Shown here in pieces: positions 56,087-64,000 of a stretch of 64,000 bases of DNA. The stretch is from an uncultured Clostridia bacterium (GTDB taxonomy: Bacteria > Bacillota > Clostridia > Christensenellales > Aristaeellaceae): assembly GCA_934621505.1 (NCBI GenBank), contig CAKTUU010000006.1, positions 22,006-86,005 on the forward strand, read 5' to 3'. Within the stretch, counting starts at the first letter, position 1, and each line of letters starts with the position of its first letter. The position numbers were made by a program, and so were the translations under genes. The notes beneath the pieces were generated by a model. It was not told the DNA's origin and made no database searches. It saw only the letters and a program-made list of their open reading frames with translations.

Positions 56087-56278
56087 ATGAGCTGGCAGAA
56101 AATCGCGTCGAAACTAAGCGTGCCCGGATTGGCGCTGCTGCTGGCAGGCGCGGCTCTGTGCCTGACGGCTCCCAAATGGTGCAAAAAAGAAAAGCAGGCG
56201 CTTCCCTGCAAGGCCGCCGGTCTTGCTTTGGCCCTGCTGGGCGCGGCGATTCTGCTGGATATCATCCCCGGAATGTAA
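56087..56278 (+). CDS. Small membrane protein between T-box and valS
   Basis: A 63-residue protein with two hydrophobic segments (~10-28 and ~42-60) around a Cys/Lys-rich loop (PKWCKKEKQALPCK). GGGAGGCG precedes ATG 56087; the next gene, valS, starts 14 bases after its stop. It is under T-box control like valS. Function unknown. Confidence 0.6.
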   Translation: MSWQKIASKLSVPGLALLLAGAALCLTAPKWCKKEKQALPCKAAGLALALLGAAILLDIIPGM

Positions 56279-56292
56279 TGGAGGGAAACACA

Positions 56293-58929
56293 ATGGAATT
56301 TGAAATGGATAAGGTATACAGCCAGCAAAGCATTGAGGACAAGCTGTATAAAATGTGGGAGGAAAGCGGCGCGTTTGTGGCCCACCGTGTGCCGGGCAAG
56401 AAGCCCTTTACCATCGTCATGCCGCCGCCCAACATCACCGGTCAGCTGCATATGGGCCATGCCATGGACTGCCTGCTTCAGGACGCGCCCATTCGCTACC
56501 ATCGCATGAAGGGCGACCCCACCCTGTGGCTGCCCGGTACGGACCATGCTTCTATCGCCACCGAGGTGAAGGTGGTGGAGCAGATGGCCAAGGAGGGCCT
56601 GACCAAGGACATGGTGGGCCGCGAGGGTTTTCTGGAGCGCGCCTGGGCCTGGAAAAAGGAATACGGCGGCCGCATCAACCGCCAGCAGCGACGCCTGGGA
56701 GCCAGCTGCGACTGGAGCCGGGAACGCTTTACCATGGACGAAGGCTGCAACGAGGCCGTCCGTGAGGTGTTTGTGCGCCTGTATGAAAAGGGCCTGATCT
56801 ACCGGGGCAGCCGCATCATCAACTGGTGCCCCGAGTGCCAGACCGCCCTGTCCGACGCGGAGGTGGAGTACGAGGAGCAGGCCAGCCACCTGTGGCATAT
56901 CCGCTATCCCGGCGCGGATGGCGGCGAAGGGGTAGTTGTGGCTACCACCCGTCCCGAAACCATGCTGGGCGATACCGGCGTGGCCGTGAACCCCAACGAT
57001 GAGCGCTATACCGCCCTGGTGGGCAAAAATGTCATCCTGCCCCTGCTGAACAAGCCCATTCCCGTGGTGGCCGACGAATACGTGGATATGGAGTTTGGCA
57101 CCGGCGCAGTGAAGATGACCCCCGCCCACGACCCCAACGACTTTGAGGTGGGCAAGCGGCACAACCTGGAAATCATCCGCGTCACCAACGACGACGGCAC
57201 CATGAATGAAAACGCGGGCAAGTATCAGGGCATGACCGCCATGGAGTGCCGCGAGGCCGTGGTGAACGACCTGCGCCAGCAGGGCTATCTGGTGAAAATT
57301 GAGGATTATACCCACAACGTGGGCACCTGCTACCGCTGCCACCACACGGTGGACCCGGTAACCAGCACCCAGTGGTTTGTGAAAATGGAGCCTCTGGCCA
57401 AGCCTGCCATTGAGGCGGTGCGCAGCGGCAAAACCCGTTTTGTGCCGGACCGCTTTTCCAAGACCTATTTCAACTGGATGGAGAACATCCGGGACTGGTG
57501 CATCAGCCGCCAGCTGTGGTGGGGCCACCGCATCCCCGCCTGGTACTGTGACGACTGCGGCGAAACCATCGTGGCCAAGGAAGCGCCCCACAAGTGCCCC
57601 AAGTGCGGCAGCGAGCACCTGCATCAGGATGAGGACGTGCTGGATACCTGGTTCTCCTCTGCCCTGTGGCCATTCTCCACTTTGGGCTGGCCCCATAAAA
57701 CCGAGGATTTGAAGTACTTCTATCCCACCGATATGCTGGTAACGGGCTATGATATCATCTTCTTCTGGGTGGCCCGCATGATCTTCTCCGGCATCGAGCA
57801 GATGGGCGAAACGCCCTTCCATACCGTGCTGATTCACGGTCTGGTGCGCGATTCCCAGGGGCGCAAAATGTCCAAATCCCTGGGTAACGGCGTGGATCCG
57901 CTGGAAATTATCGATAAATACGGCGCGGACGCACTGCGCTTCTCTCTGGCCATGGGCATCAGCCCCGGCAACGATACCCGCTACTCCGATGAAAAGGTGG
58001 AAAGCGCCCGCAACTTTGCCAATAAGGTGTGGAACGCCAGCCGCTTTGTGCTGATGAATACCCAGACCCGCGAAACCATTGACCCCGCCCGGCTGACGCT
58101 GCCGGACCAGTGGATTTTGAGCCGGCTGAACAAGGCCGTTGAGGAAGTCAGCGCCCATATGGAGGACGGCGACTTCGGCATTGCCGCCAACCGCATTTAC
58201 GATTTTGCCTGGAGCGAGTTCTGCGACTGGTACATTGAACTGAGCAAGGGCCGCCTGATGGGCGATGATGAAGTCCAGAAGAAAAATGTGCGCGCCGTGC
58301 TGCTGTATGTGCTGGAGGGCCTGCTGAAGCTGCTGCACCCCTTCATGCCCTTCCTGACGGAGGAAGTGTACCAGCACCTGCCCGAGCATGAGGGCATGCT
58401 GATCACCGCCCGCTGGCCCGAGGTAAAGGCGGAATACGCCTTTGAAGCTCAGGAACGCCAGATGGAGGGCCTGATGGAGATCATCCGCGCCATTCGCAAC
58501 CTGCGGGCGGAGATGAACGTGCAGGCCGGAAAGCGCACCCATGTGACCCTGATTCCCGAAGCAGGCTGGGAGGATACTTTGGCGATTGCCGGGCCCTACC
58601 TGCAGCGGCTGGCCTACGCCAGCGATGTGACCATCGGCGGCAAGGACGCTCTGGCGGGCGAAAAGGTGGTCAGCGCCGTGTGCGCCGCGGGAGAAATCCG
58701 CATTCCGCTGGGCGATCTGGTGGACTTTGCCAAGGAAATCGCCCGTTTGGAAAAGGAACAGAAGAATCTGGAAAACGAAATTGCCCGCGCCAGCGCCAAG
58801 CTGAATAATCCCGGCTTTGTAAACAAGGCCCCGGCCCAGCTGGTGGAGCAGGAAAAGGAAAAGCTGAAAACCAATGAAAGCATGCTGGAATCTCTGAAAG
58901 CCCGCATCGCGGATTTGAAGGAAAACTAA
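56293..58929 (+). CDS. valS: Valyl-tRNA synthetase
   Basis: It charges tRNA-Val. The 878-residue protein is a class Ia synthetase: HIGH motif variant PPPNITGQLHMGHAMD, CP1 editing domain (~190-335, VATTRPETMLGDTGVAVNP), zinc-like C-x2-C pairs (CDDCGETI...CPKCGSEH), KMSKS loop DSQGRKMSKSLGNGVDP, anticodon domain (~610-760), and the C-terminal ValRS coiled coil (~815-878, LEKEQKNLENEIARASAKL). GGAGGG precedes ATG 56293. Regulated by the T-box upstream. Confidence 0.98.
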   Translation: MEFEMDKVYSQQSIEDKLYKMWEESGAFVAHRVPGKKPFTIVMPPPNITGQLHMGHAMDCLLQDAPIRYHRMKGDPTLWLPGTDHASIATEVKVVEQMAKEGLTKDMVGREGFLERAWAWKKEYGGRINRQQRRLGASCDWSRERFTMDEGCNEAVREVFVRLYEKGLIYRGSRIINWCPECQTALSDAEVEYEEQASHLWHIRYPGADGGEGVVVATTRPETMLGDTGVAVNPNDERYTALVGKNVILPLLNKPIPVVADEYVDMEFGTGAVKMTPAHDPNDFEVGKRHNLEIIRVTNDDGTMNENAGKYQGMTAMECREAVVNDLRQQGYLVKIEDYTHNVGTCYRCHHTVDPVTSTQWFVKMEPLAKPAIEAVRSGKTRFVPDRFSKTYFNWMENIRDWCISRQLWWGHRIPAWYCDDCGETIVAKEAPHKCPKCGSEHLHQDEDVLDTWFSSALWPFSTLGWPHKTEDLKYFYPTDMLVTGYDIIFFWVARMIFSGIEQMGETPFHTVLIHGLVRDSQGRKMSKSLGNGVDPLEIIDKYGADALRFSLAMGISPGNDTRYSDEKVESARNFANKVWNASRFVLMNTQTRETIDPARLTLPDQWILSRLNKAVEEVSAHMEDGDFGIAANRIYDFAWSEFCDWYIELSKGRLMGDDEVQKKNVRAVLLYVLEGLLKLLHPFMPFLTEEVYQHLPEHEGMLITARWPEVKAEYAFEAQERQMEGLMEIIRAIRNLRAEMNVQAGKRTHVTLIPEAGWEDTLAIAGPYLQRLAYASDVTIGGKDALAGEKVVSAVCAAGEIRIPLGDLVDFAKEIARLEKEQKNLENEIARASAKLNNPGFVNKAPAQLVEQEKEKLKTNESMLESLKARIADLKEN

Positions 58930-58935
58930 AGGATT

Positions 58936-59492
58936 TTGACCTCCAATTCCTCTAAGGCGCGCATGTTTGAGCGCTGGCTGGAGGAGTATGCCGTGACCAT
59001 CGTCACTCCCTCCCGGCTGGGCATTACCGCCCAGCCGGAAGAGAACGCGCGGATAAAGGCCGCCTTTTACGGCCGGTACGCGCCCTGTGTCATTGGCCAC
59101 GACAGCGGCCTGTATTTAGGAAAGCTGCCGCTGGACGACGTGCGTCAGCCGGGGCTGCATATGCGCAGCCCCCACGGCGTGCGGCTGAACGATGGGCAGA
59201 TGATTGACGATTACGCCGCGCTGGTCCGTTCCCTGGGAGGGCAAACCCGCGCCTGTTACCGAAACGCCTTCGCCATTCAAACGCCGGCGCGTATTGTAAC
59301 CTATCCATGGAGCGCGCGTTACGAGAGGGCTTCTGGCTGGTGAATACCCCCAGCGCCACCCGGCACGAGGGCTGGGCGCTGGATCGAAGCCATTGCTTTA
59401 CCGGCGCCGCTTTCGCGGAAGAAGCCGATGGATCAAAGGAAGAAAATTTGGCCAAATGGCTGGCCTTTTTGAAAACAACCCTGAATTTGTAA
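58936..59492 (+). pseudogene. Non-canonical NTP pyrophosphatase-like gene with a one-base frameshift
   Basis: The first frame (TTG 58936 or a nearby ATT) reads LTSNSSKARMFERWLEEY..., then VIGHDSGLYLGKLP and CYRNAFAIQT, the N-terminal motifs of Ham1/RdgB-like NTP pyrophosphatases, and stops at 59343 after an unrelated short tail. The rest of the domain (MERALREGFWLVNTPSATRHEGWALD... to 59492) continues in another frame from about 59305. One extra base near CC at 59305-59306 would restore a ~186-residue protein. Either a recent pseudogene or an assembly error in a short C run. It follows valS by six bases. Confidence 0.7.
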
Positions 59493-59501
59493 GGAGAAAC
59501 C

Positions 59502-60455
59502 ATGCAAGAGAACGGCTTTCACCATGTTCCGGTGATGTTTGAGCCGGTGATGGAGTGGATGAACCCCCGGCCTGACGGCGTGTACGCCGACGGCACGCTG
59601 GGCGGCGGCGGCCACAGCGAGGGCATTCTGCGGCTGTCCGGCGGCAGCGCCACCCTGTACGGCATTGACCGGGATATGGACGCAATCCGCGCCGCTGGGG
59701 AGCGTCTGAAGCAATATCCCGGTTTTCACGCCATCCATGGAAATTTTCACGACGCGAAGGCGCTGCTGAATCAGGCGGGCGCGCCGCCCCTGACGGGGGC
59801 TTTGCTGGATCTGGGCGTCAGCAGCCATCAGCTGGATGTGGGCGGCCGGGGCTTCAGCTACCACGAGGACGCGCCTCTGGATATGCGCATGGATACCAGC
59901 CAGGGCCCAACGGCGACGGAGTATCTGGCCCAGATCAGCATGGAGGAATTTCGCCGGATTCTGACGGAATACGGCGAGGAAAAATGGGCGGCCCGAATTG
60001 CTCAGGTGTTTGTGGAAAAGCGGGCGCAAAAGCCCATTGCGACCACCGGCGATCTGGTGGCCGTGGTGGACGCGGCCATTCCCAGGGCGGTGCGCCGCAA
60101 GGATGAGGGCCATCCCGCCCGCCGTACCTTTCAGGCGGTGCGCATTGCCCTGAATGACGAACTGGCCCCGCTGGAGCAGGCCCTGTGTGATTTTGTGGAT
60201 TTGCTGGCCCCCGGCGGACGGCTGCTGGTGATTACCTTTCACTCTCTGGAGGACCGCATTACCAAAAACACCTTCCGCAGGCTGCAAAATCCATGCACCT
60301 GCCCCCCGAAAGCGCCTGTCTGCACCTGCGGCAAAAAGCCGCTGGGCAAGGCGCTGGGCGGCGGCGCGGTAAAACCGTCCCGGGAAGAAACCGAGCAAAA
60401 CCCCCGGGCCCGCAGCGCCAAGCTGCGCATTTTTGAAAAGAAACAGGAGGCGTGA
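59502..60455 (+). CDS. rsmH: 16S rRNA (cytosine(1402)-N4)-methyltransferase
   Basis: The 317-residue protein has the RsmH features: HHVPVMFEPVMEWM, ADGTLGGGGHSEGIL (AdoMet site), GALLDLGVSSHQLD, GFSYHEDAPLDMRMD, FQAVRIALNDELAPLE and ITFHSLEDRITKN, plus a Cys-rich CTCPPKAPVCTCGKKP before the tail. It methylates C1402 at the decoding site. Usually in the cell-division gene cluster; here it is paired with rsmI, which modifies the same nucleotide's ribose. Confidence 0.97.
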   Translation: MQENGFHHVPVMFEPVMEWMNPRPDGVYADGTLGGGGHSEGILRLSGGSATLYGIDRDMDAIRAAGERLKQYPGFHAIHGNFHDAKALLNQAGAPPLTGALLDLGVSSHQLDVGGRGFSYHEDAPLDMRMDTSQGPTATEYLAQISMEEFRRILTEYGEEKWAARIAQVFVEKRAQKPIATTGDLVAVVDAAIPRAVRRKDEGHPARRTFQAVRIALNDELAPLEQALCDFVDLLAPGGRLLVITFHSLEDRITKNTFRRLQNPCTCPPKAPVCTCGKKPLGKALGGGAVKPSREETEQNPRARSAKLRIFEKKQEA

Positions 60456-60456
60456 A

Positions 60457-61311
60457 ATGCCTACATTATATGTGGTTGCCACGCCCATTGGCAATCTGGG
60501 CGATATGAGTCCCCGGGCCATCGCCACCCTGCAAAACGTGGCGCTGATCGCCGCGGAGGATACCCGGGTGACCCAAAAGCTGTTGAGCGCCTTTGACATC
60601 CATACCCCCCTGACCAGCTGTCATGAGCACAACCAGCGGCAAAAGGCCCGGCAGATTGTGGAACGCATGCTGGCGGAGAACATTGACGTGGCGGTTACCA
60701 CCGACGCGGGCACGCCGTGCATCAGCGACCCCGGCTGCATACTGGTGGCCGAAGCCGTGGCGGCGGGCATTGAGGCGGTTGCGGTTCCCGGCCCTACGGC
60801 CATGGCCAGCGCCTTAAGCGTCAGCGGTATGGAAATCAGCGAGTTTACCTTTTTTGGCTTTTTGCCCCGGCAAAAGAACGAATTGAAGGAAAAACTGCTG
60901 GATATGGCCCGGCGTTCCAAGCTGGCGGTGGTGCATGAATCCCCCCACCGGGTCAAGGACCTGCTGGCTGCGGTGGCGGAGGTGCTGCCCCATACCCAGG
61001 TGAGCGCCAGCTGCGATTTAACCAAGAAATACGAAAAGACCCTGCGGGGCGGCGTAGGGGAGGTGCTGCGCCAGACGGAGGAAAACCCCAAGGCGGAAAA
61101 GGGCGAATACTGCCTGGTTTTTGCCTGGGACGAGCGGGATATTCCCGCCGCGGCGGAGGCTGCCTGTCCCCTGAGTCTGGAAGCCCAGTTGTTTGACGGG
61201 CTGATGCGCGGCCTGACCCTGCGGGACGCCATGGCGGAGCTTCTTGCCAGGGGCGAGCGCAAGAACGCCGTCTACGCGGCCAGCCTGCGTGTAAAGGAAA
61301 AGCTGGCATAA
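60457..61311 (+). CDS. rsmI: 16S rRNA (cytidine(1402)-2'-O)-methyltransferase
   Basis: A 284-residue SPOUT-unrelated tetrapyrrole-methylase-fold enzyme: VVATPIGNLGDMSPRA, AAEDTRVTQKLL, SCHEHNQRQKA, TTDAGTPCISDPG and FFGFLPRQKNE. It methylates the 2'-OH of C1402, the same base that RsmH modifies. One base separates it from the rsmH stop. ATG 60457 follows AGGAGG. The pair forms a compact C1402 modification unit. Confidence 0.96.
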   Translation: MPTLYVVATPIGNLGDMSPRAIATLQNVALIAAEDTRVTQKLLSAFDIHTPLTSCHEHNQRQKARQIVERMLAENIDVAVTTDAGTPCISDPGCILVAEAVAAGIEAVAVPGPTAMASALSVSGMEISEFTFFGFLPRQKNELKEKLLDMARRSKLAVVHESPHRVKDLLAAVAEVLPHTQVSASCDLTKKYEKTLRGGVGEVLRQTEENPKAEKGEYCLVFAWDERDIPAAAEAACPLSLEAQLFDGLMRGLTLRDAMAELLARGERKNAVYAASLRVKEKLA

Positions 61312-61354
61312 CCGTTGAACGGAACCCATACAATCATTCGGATGAGGTGAAACC

Positions 61355-61939
61355 ATGAGATTGTGGGAGTTGGTTTTAATCGGTATCGGCCTGTCCATGG
61401 ACGCTTTCGCGGTGTCCCTGTGCAAGGGTCTGGGCATGAAAAAGATAAATTACCGTCACGGTCTGGTTATCGCGCTGTTCTTTGGCGTGTTTCAGGGCGT
61501 CATGCCCCTGACCGGCTGGCTGCTGGGCACCCAGTTTGAGCGGTACATTACGTCCGTCGATCATTGGATCGCCTTTGTGCTGCTGGTTTACATCGGCGGC
61601 AAAATGGTGTGGGACGCCCTGCATGAAAAAGAGACCGAAAAAGAAGCCCCCAACGACCTGTCCCAAAAGCTGGACGTCAAGGAACTGTTTGTGCTGGCCA
61701 TCGCCACCAGCATCGACGCGCTGGCGGCAGGCATTACCTTTGCCTTTTTGCAGGTGAACATTGTGCCCGCCGTATCGCTGATCGCCGTCATCACCTTTAC
61801 CATTTCCTTTGCCGGCGTGTTAATCGGCAACAAATTTGGCAACCGGTTTCAGAGCAAGGCGGAAATTGCCGGCGGCGTGGTGCTGATTTTGATCGGCGTT
61901 AAAATTTTGCTGGAGCATCTGGGGATTCTGAACCTGTAA
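61355..61939 (+). CDS. mntP: Manganese efflux pump MntP
   Basis: A 194-residue MntP family protein with six helices and the two acidic signatures GIGLSMDAFAVSLCKG and AIATSIDALAAGITFA (Asp in each), and GVLIGNKFGNRF. It exports Mn2+. No yybP-ykoY manganese riboswitch fits into the 43-base gap upstream. Its 3' end overlaps a minus-strand gene by 41 bases. Confidence 0.95.
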   Translation: MRLWELVLIGIGLSMDAFAVSLCKGLGMKKINYRHGLVIALFFGVFQGVMPLTGWLLGTQFERYITSVDHWIAFVLLVYIGGKMVWDALHEKETEKEAPNDLSQKLDVKELFVLAIATSIDALAAGITFAFLQVNIVPAVSLIAVITFTISFAGVLIGNKFGNRFQSKAEIAGGVVLILIGVKILLEHLGILNL

Positions 61940-62147
61940 GGGGATCGTCCTCATCGTTCAAGGGGCTTTCAAAATTGGGCGTGAACCATTCCATGTCCTT
62001 CATGGCGGCCAGCTGCTCCCGGCTGATGACCGTACCGGTGCCCAGACAGGCGTTGCAGCGGTAGCCGCATTCCGGACAGACGCAGGTCATGCGCTCCGTT
62101 TCGGATTGAATCATATAGGCCTCGCAATGAGGACAGCCACAGCGCAT
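61899..62147 (-). CDS. Small zinc-ribbon protein overlapping mntP
   Basis: An 82-residue Cys-rich protein: MRCGCPHCEAYM, then CVCPECGYRCNACLG, giving C-x2-C pairs typical of one or two zinc ribbons, and an acidic C-terminal tail. GGGAGGCG precedes the ATG and a good promoter lies upstream, so it is likely real. Its 3' end overlaps mntP in opposite direction. Function unknown. Confidence 0.7.
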   Translation of the reverse strand: MRCGCPHCEAYMIQSETERMTCVCPECGYRCNACLGTGTVISREQLAAMKDMEWFTPNFESPLNDEDDPLTGSESPDAPAKF

Positions 62148-62177
62148 AAAAACGCCTCCCTTATCAAAGTGCCCCTT

Positions 62178-62206
62178 ATTGTATCACAGCCGGAAAAGAA
62201 ACGCAA
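62178..62206 (-). promoter_or_regulatory. SigA promoter for the zinc-ribbon gene, TTGCGT-17-TACAAT
   Basis: On the minus strand TTGCGT (62206-62201) and TACAAT (62183-62178) with 17-bp spacing and a TG one base before the -10 (extended). Confidence 0.65.
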
Positions 62207-62221
62207 AGGAGGGCCTGCCCG

Positions 62222-62593
62222 ATGAAAAAAACCAAGCGTCTGGCGCTGCTGCTGGCGGCGCTGCTGCCATTGCTGTGCGCCTGCCAGAAACAAAGCCAGC
62301 CGTACCAGAAGCTGCTGGCCTATTTTGAAAACCTGGGCTATACCTGCCAGCTGGCCCCCCTTGCGGATGAAAACCAGACGGTTCCCATTTACAAGGCCAG
62401 CGCCTGGCAGACCCTGACCCTGAACGGCGCGGAGCAGGTGCTGGTTTACTTTGACGAAAGCAACCGGGCGGATTATCTGGCCGCGGGCATTGACCCGCAG
62501 GCATACGGCTGCGTCAGCCGCTTTGGGCTGCGCTTTGTGCTGGTATACGATGGCGCGGATCAGGGCGTGCTGGATGCTCTGGCGGCCATGTAA
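62222..62593 (+). CDS. Small lipoprotein, unknown function
   Basis: A 123-residue protein with a lipoprotein signal peptide (LAALLPLLCAC, Cys ~21) and a compact ~100-residue domain with conserved Trp and Asp, e.g. AENLGYTCQL-like and VLVYFDESNRADYLAAGIDP. AAAGGAGG precedes the ATG. It is followed 13 bases later by a membrane protein and is probably in one operon with it. Confidence 0.75.
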   Translation: MKKTKRLALLLAALLPLLCACQKQSQPYQKLLAYFENLGYTCQLAPLADENQTVPIYKASAWQTLTLNGAEQVLVYFDESNRADYLAAGIDPQAYGCVSRFGLRFVLVYDGADQGVLDALAAM

Positions 62594-62606
62594 GGAGGAA
62601 ACGGCT

Positions 62607-63812
62607 TTGCAAAAGATTGGGAAAAGAGCGCTGCGCTGGCCGGTGCTGCTGCTGGCGCTGGTGACCTGCTATACATTGGCGCTGCTGGCGGTTTACGCCA
62701 TTCCGGACCGCTGGATTCAGCGCAATGTGGATTCCGCTCTGGGCATTCTGGAGGAGGAAGGCGCGGATGGCTACGGATACGCCAACTATTTCTGGCACAA
62801 CGGCTACGGCGTGGCGGATTACCTGACGGACCGGGTAATGTTCAAGGGGCTGGTGCGAGGCGACCGCACCGTTGCCCAGGGGGCCATGCATACGGATTAC
62901 ATCCGTTACTGGCACGGGTATTCGGTGCTGCTGCGCCCGCTGTGTACTGTGCTGAGCCTGATCAACCTGCGGTATGTGAACATGCTGCTGGTATACGGCC
63001 TGCTTGGACTGTGCTATTATCACTGCCGCAGACGGCTTGGGGCCTGGACCGCCTTTTTCTTCGGGGCGGGTCTGGTAATGACCAATCTGCCTCTGGCGGC
63101 GTTTTGCCAGCAGTTTTTCACCGTTACGTTGCTGACGCTGCTGGCCTGCTACCTGCTTTTGCGCTTCTGGAACAAGCTGCGCGGCTGGCTGCCGGAATAC
63201 TTTCTGATTTTGGGCTCGCTGGTCTGCTTCTTTGACTTTTTAACCTTTCCCGTACTGGCGCTGGGCTATCCGCTGCTGGTTGCGCTGCTGCTTCAGGTGA
63301 AGGAGAGGCAAGGCGCCAAAACCCTTTGGGCGAACACCATCGGGCTGTCGGCTGTCTGGATGGCCGCGTATGCCCTGACCTGGCTGTGCAAGGCCCCTGT
63401 GGGTACGCTGCTGACGGGACAGGATGTGCTGGGGGATATTCTGGCCCAGGTGGCCTTCCGCACCACCGGCGACTGGGAATATGTCCAGGTAAGCCCGGCC
63501 GACTCCATCCTGATCAACCTGCGAACCTTCTTTATCGGTTCGGCCATCGGCTGCTTTGCCATGATGCTGCTGGCCGCGGTGCTCCGAATAATACGGGGGG
63601 GGGTATACAAATCTCGAGGTGAGCAATGGCTGTACGCCCTGCCGGTGGCCGTGGTGGCGCTGTGGCCCTTCGCCTGGTACTGCGTTTTGCAAAACCATGT
63701 GCGCCTGCACTTCTGGATGACCAGCAAGCAGCTGGCGGTAACCGTTTTCGCCCTGCTGGCCTATCTGACGGCGGTAACCCGCGACGGCCTGACCGAAAAA
63801 AATGGCTTGTAA
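62607..63812 (+). CDS. Polytopic membrane protein, unknown function
   Basis: A 401-residue protein with about ten predicted helices. Helix 1 (residues ~8-30) is followed by an extracellular loop with WHNGYGVADYLTDRVMFKG and HTDYIRYWHGYSVLLRPL, a layout like GT-C-type glycosyltransferases or other lipid-linked-sugar enzymes, but no diagnostic motif is found. TTG 62607 is the start; AAGGAGG ends nine bases before it. It follows the lipoprotein gene. Confidence 0.65.
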   Translation: MQKIGKRALRWPVLLLALVTCYTLALLAVYAIPDRWIQRNVDSALGILEEEGADGYGYANYFWHNGYGVADYLTDRVMFKGLVRGDRTVAQGAMHTDYIRYWHGYSVLLRPLCTVLSLINLRYVNMLLVYGLLGLCYYHCRRRLGAWTAFFFGAGLVMTNLPLAAFCQQFFTVTLLTLLACYLLLRFWNKLRGWLPEYFLILGSLVCFFDFLTFPVLALGYPLLVALLLQVKERQGAKTLWANTIGLSAVWMAAYALTWLCKAPVGTLLTGQDVLGDILAQVAFRTTGDWEYVQVSPADSILINLRTFFIGSAIGCFAMMLLAAVLRIIRGGVYKSRGEQWLYALPVAVVALWPFAWYCVLQNHVRLHFWMTSKQLAVTVFALLAYLTAVTRDGLTEKNGL

Positions 63813-63826
63813 CCGGTTCAGGCTAT

Positions 63827-63855
63827 TGACAGGACGCCGTAAACGGTCTATAATA
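63827..63855 (+). promoter_or_regulatory. Consensus SigA promoter, TTGACA-17-TATAAT
   Basis: TTGACA (63827-63832) and TATAAT (63850-63855) with 17-bp spacing: a maximal-strength promoter driving the L10 leader. Confidence 0.92.
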
Positions 63856-63861
63856 ACAGTC

Positions 63862-64000
63862 GATTCTTTGGAAACCTATGCCTGAGACAGCGGGTTGGCT
63901 GCGTAAGCGGCTGTAAACATCCCCGCCGAGGTGTAAGGCGGGAGAAATCCCCTGCGACATGTTCGCCCTTGCGCCTGCAAGGGTTTTCTTTTTGGAATCG
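63862..64000 (+). ncRNA. Ribosomal protein L10 leader (rplJ autoregulation)
   Basis: The leader has the L10-leader pattern: AACCTATGCCTGAGACAGCG, then GGTTGGCTGCG...CATCCCCGCCGAGGTG, the kink-turn and stem that L10(L12)4 binds, and a terminator CCCTTGC / GCAAGGG followed by TTTTCTTTT near the window end. It predicts rplJ and rplL just beyond base 64000. Binding of free L10 should favour termination. Confidence 0.85.

Noticed and set aside
56059..59100. 1013-codon minus-strand frame opposite valS
   Set aside because: Shadow of valyl-tRNA synthetase; the composition is His/Leu/Gln-rich with no recognisable domain.

Overview
The window reads as a chromosomal segment of a GC-rich, endospore-forming Clostridia-type member of the Bacillota. 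The evidence is the presence of gpr and spoIIP, a valyl T-box leader, an L10 leader, FloA/NfeD, PyrR, PlsY, an Obg-YhbY pair, and strong TTGACA/TATAAT promoters and AGGAGG ribosome sites. Genus cannot be settled from sequence alone; a gut Christensenellales- or Oscillospirales-like organism would fit. Most of the window is ordinary core genome. I see no integrase, transposase, prophage block or CRISPR array, and no tRNA or rRNA gene.

Layout. 1-6.1 kb: end of trmL, a 5'-truncated cell-wall surface protein, two adjacent family-4 uracil-DNA glycosylases (one without iron-sulfur cysteines), the nfeD-floA membrane-microdomain operon and an orphan LytTR regulator. 6.1-12.5 kb: repeat copy A, GNAT, free-methionine sulfoxide reductase, FolT, endonuclease III, Obg, YhbY, then a small PD-(D/E)XK-like protein overlapping a SNF2 helicase. 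12.5-22.2 kb: LysM protein, a six-repeat peptidoglycan-binding protein, an AlkZ/YcaQ-like protein, a receiver-like protein beside an SPFH/zinc-ribbon protein, and gpr-spoIIP. 22.2-30.8 kb: murI, wecB, an RlmL-like methyltransferase, asnA, a metal-efflux cassette (ArsR regulator, separate HMA chaperone, P-type ATPase), a HAD phosphatase and pyrR. 30.8-38.2 kb: SLC13 transporter, MFS-SDR operon, an acyltransferase-like/DUF6320 pair, a secreted thioredoxin and a frameshifted small membrane gene. 38.3-45.0 kb: a complete minus-strand phosphate operon pstS-pstC-pstA-pstB-phoU-phoP-phoR. 45.3-54.9 kb: radical SAM protein, DUF308-MMPL-secreted coiled-coil operon, PlsY plus a lipid glycosyltransferase, and a secreted protein of unknown role. 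55-64 kb: rpmF, T-box-valS, a frameshifted NTP pyrophosphatase, rsmH, rsmI, mntP, a lipoprotein/membrane pair and the L10 leader, which predicts rplJ-rplL just beyond the end.

Main novelty candidate. Three copies (A about 6.1 kb, B about 43.9 kb, C about 45.1 kb) of a 175-205 bp non-coding element each sit at the end of a gene. Each copy is oriented with that gene and is bracketed on both sides by a copy of that locus's own terminator hairpin. At copy A the duplicated 27 bp includes the last codon and stop of the upstream gene (one mismatch); at copy C it is a perfect 23-bp duplication. The pattern looks like insertion into transcription terminators with target duplication, and the internal hairpins of B and C appear to co-vary. 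Copy B lies inside the phosphate operon between pstS and pstC.

Other points worth attention are two single-base frameshifts (near 38060 and 59306) that may be real or assembly errors, two hairpins whose loops carry a -35 box, a palindrome filling the promoter spacer of the acyltransferase operon, and a perfect tandem 11-bp repeat upstream of a DUF4342 gene.
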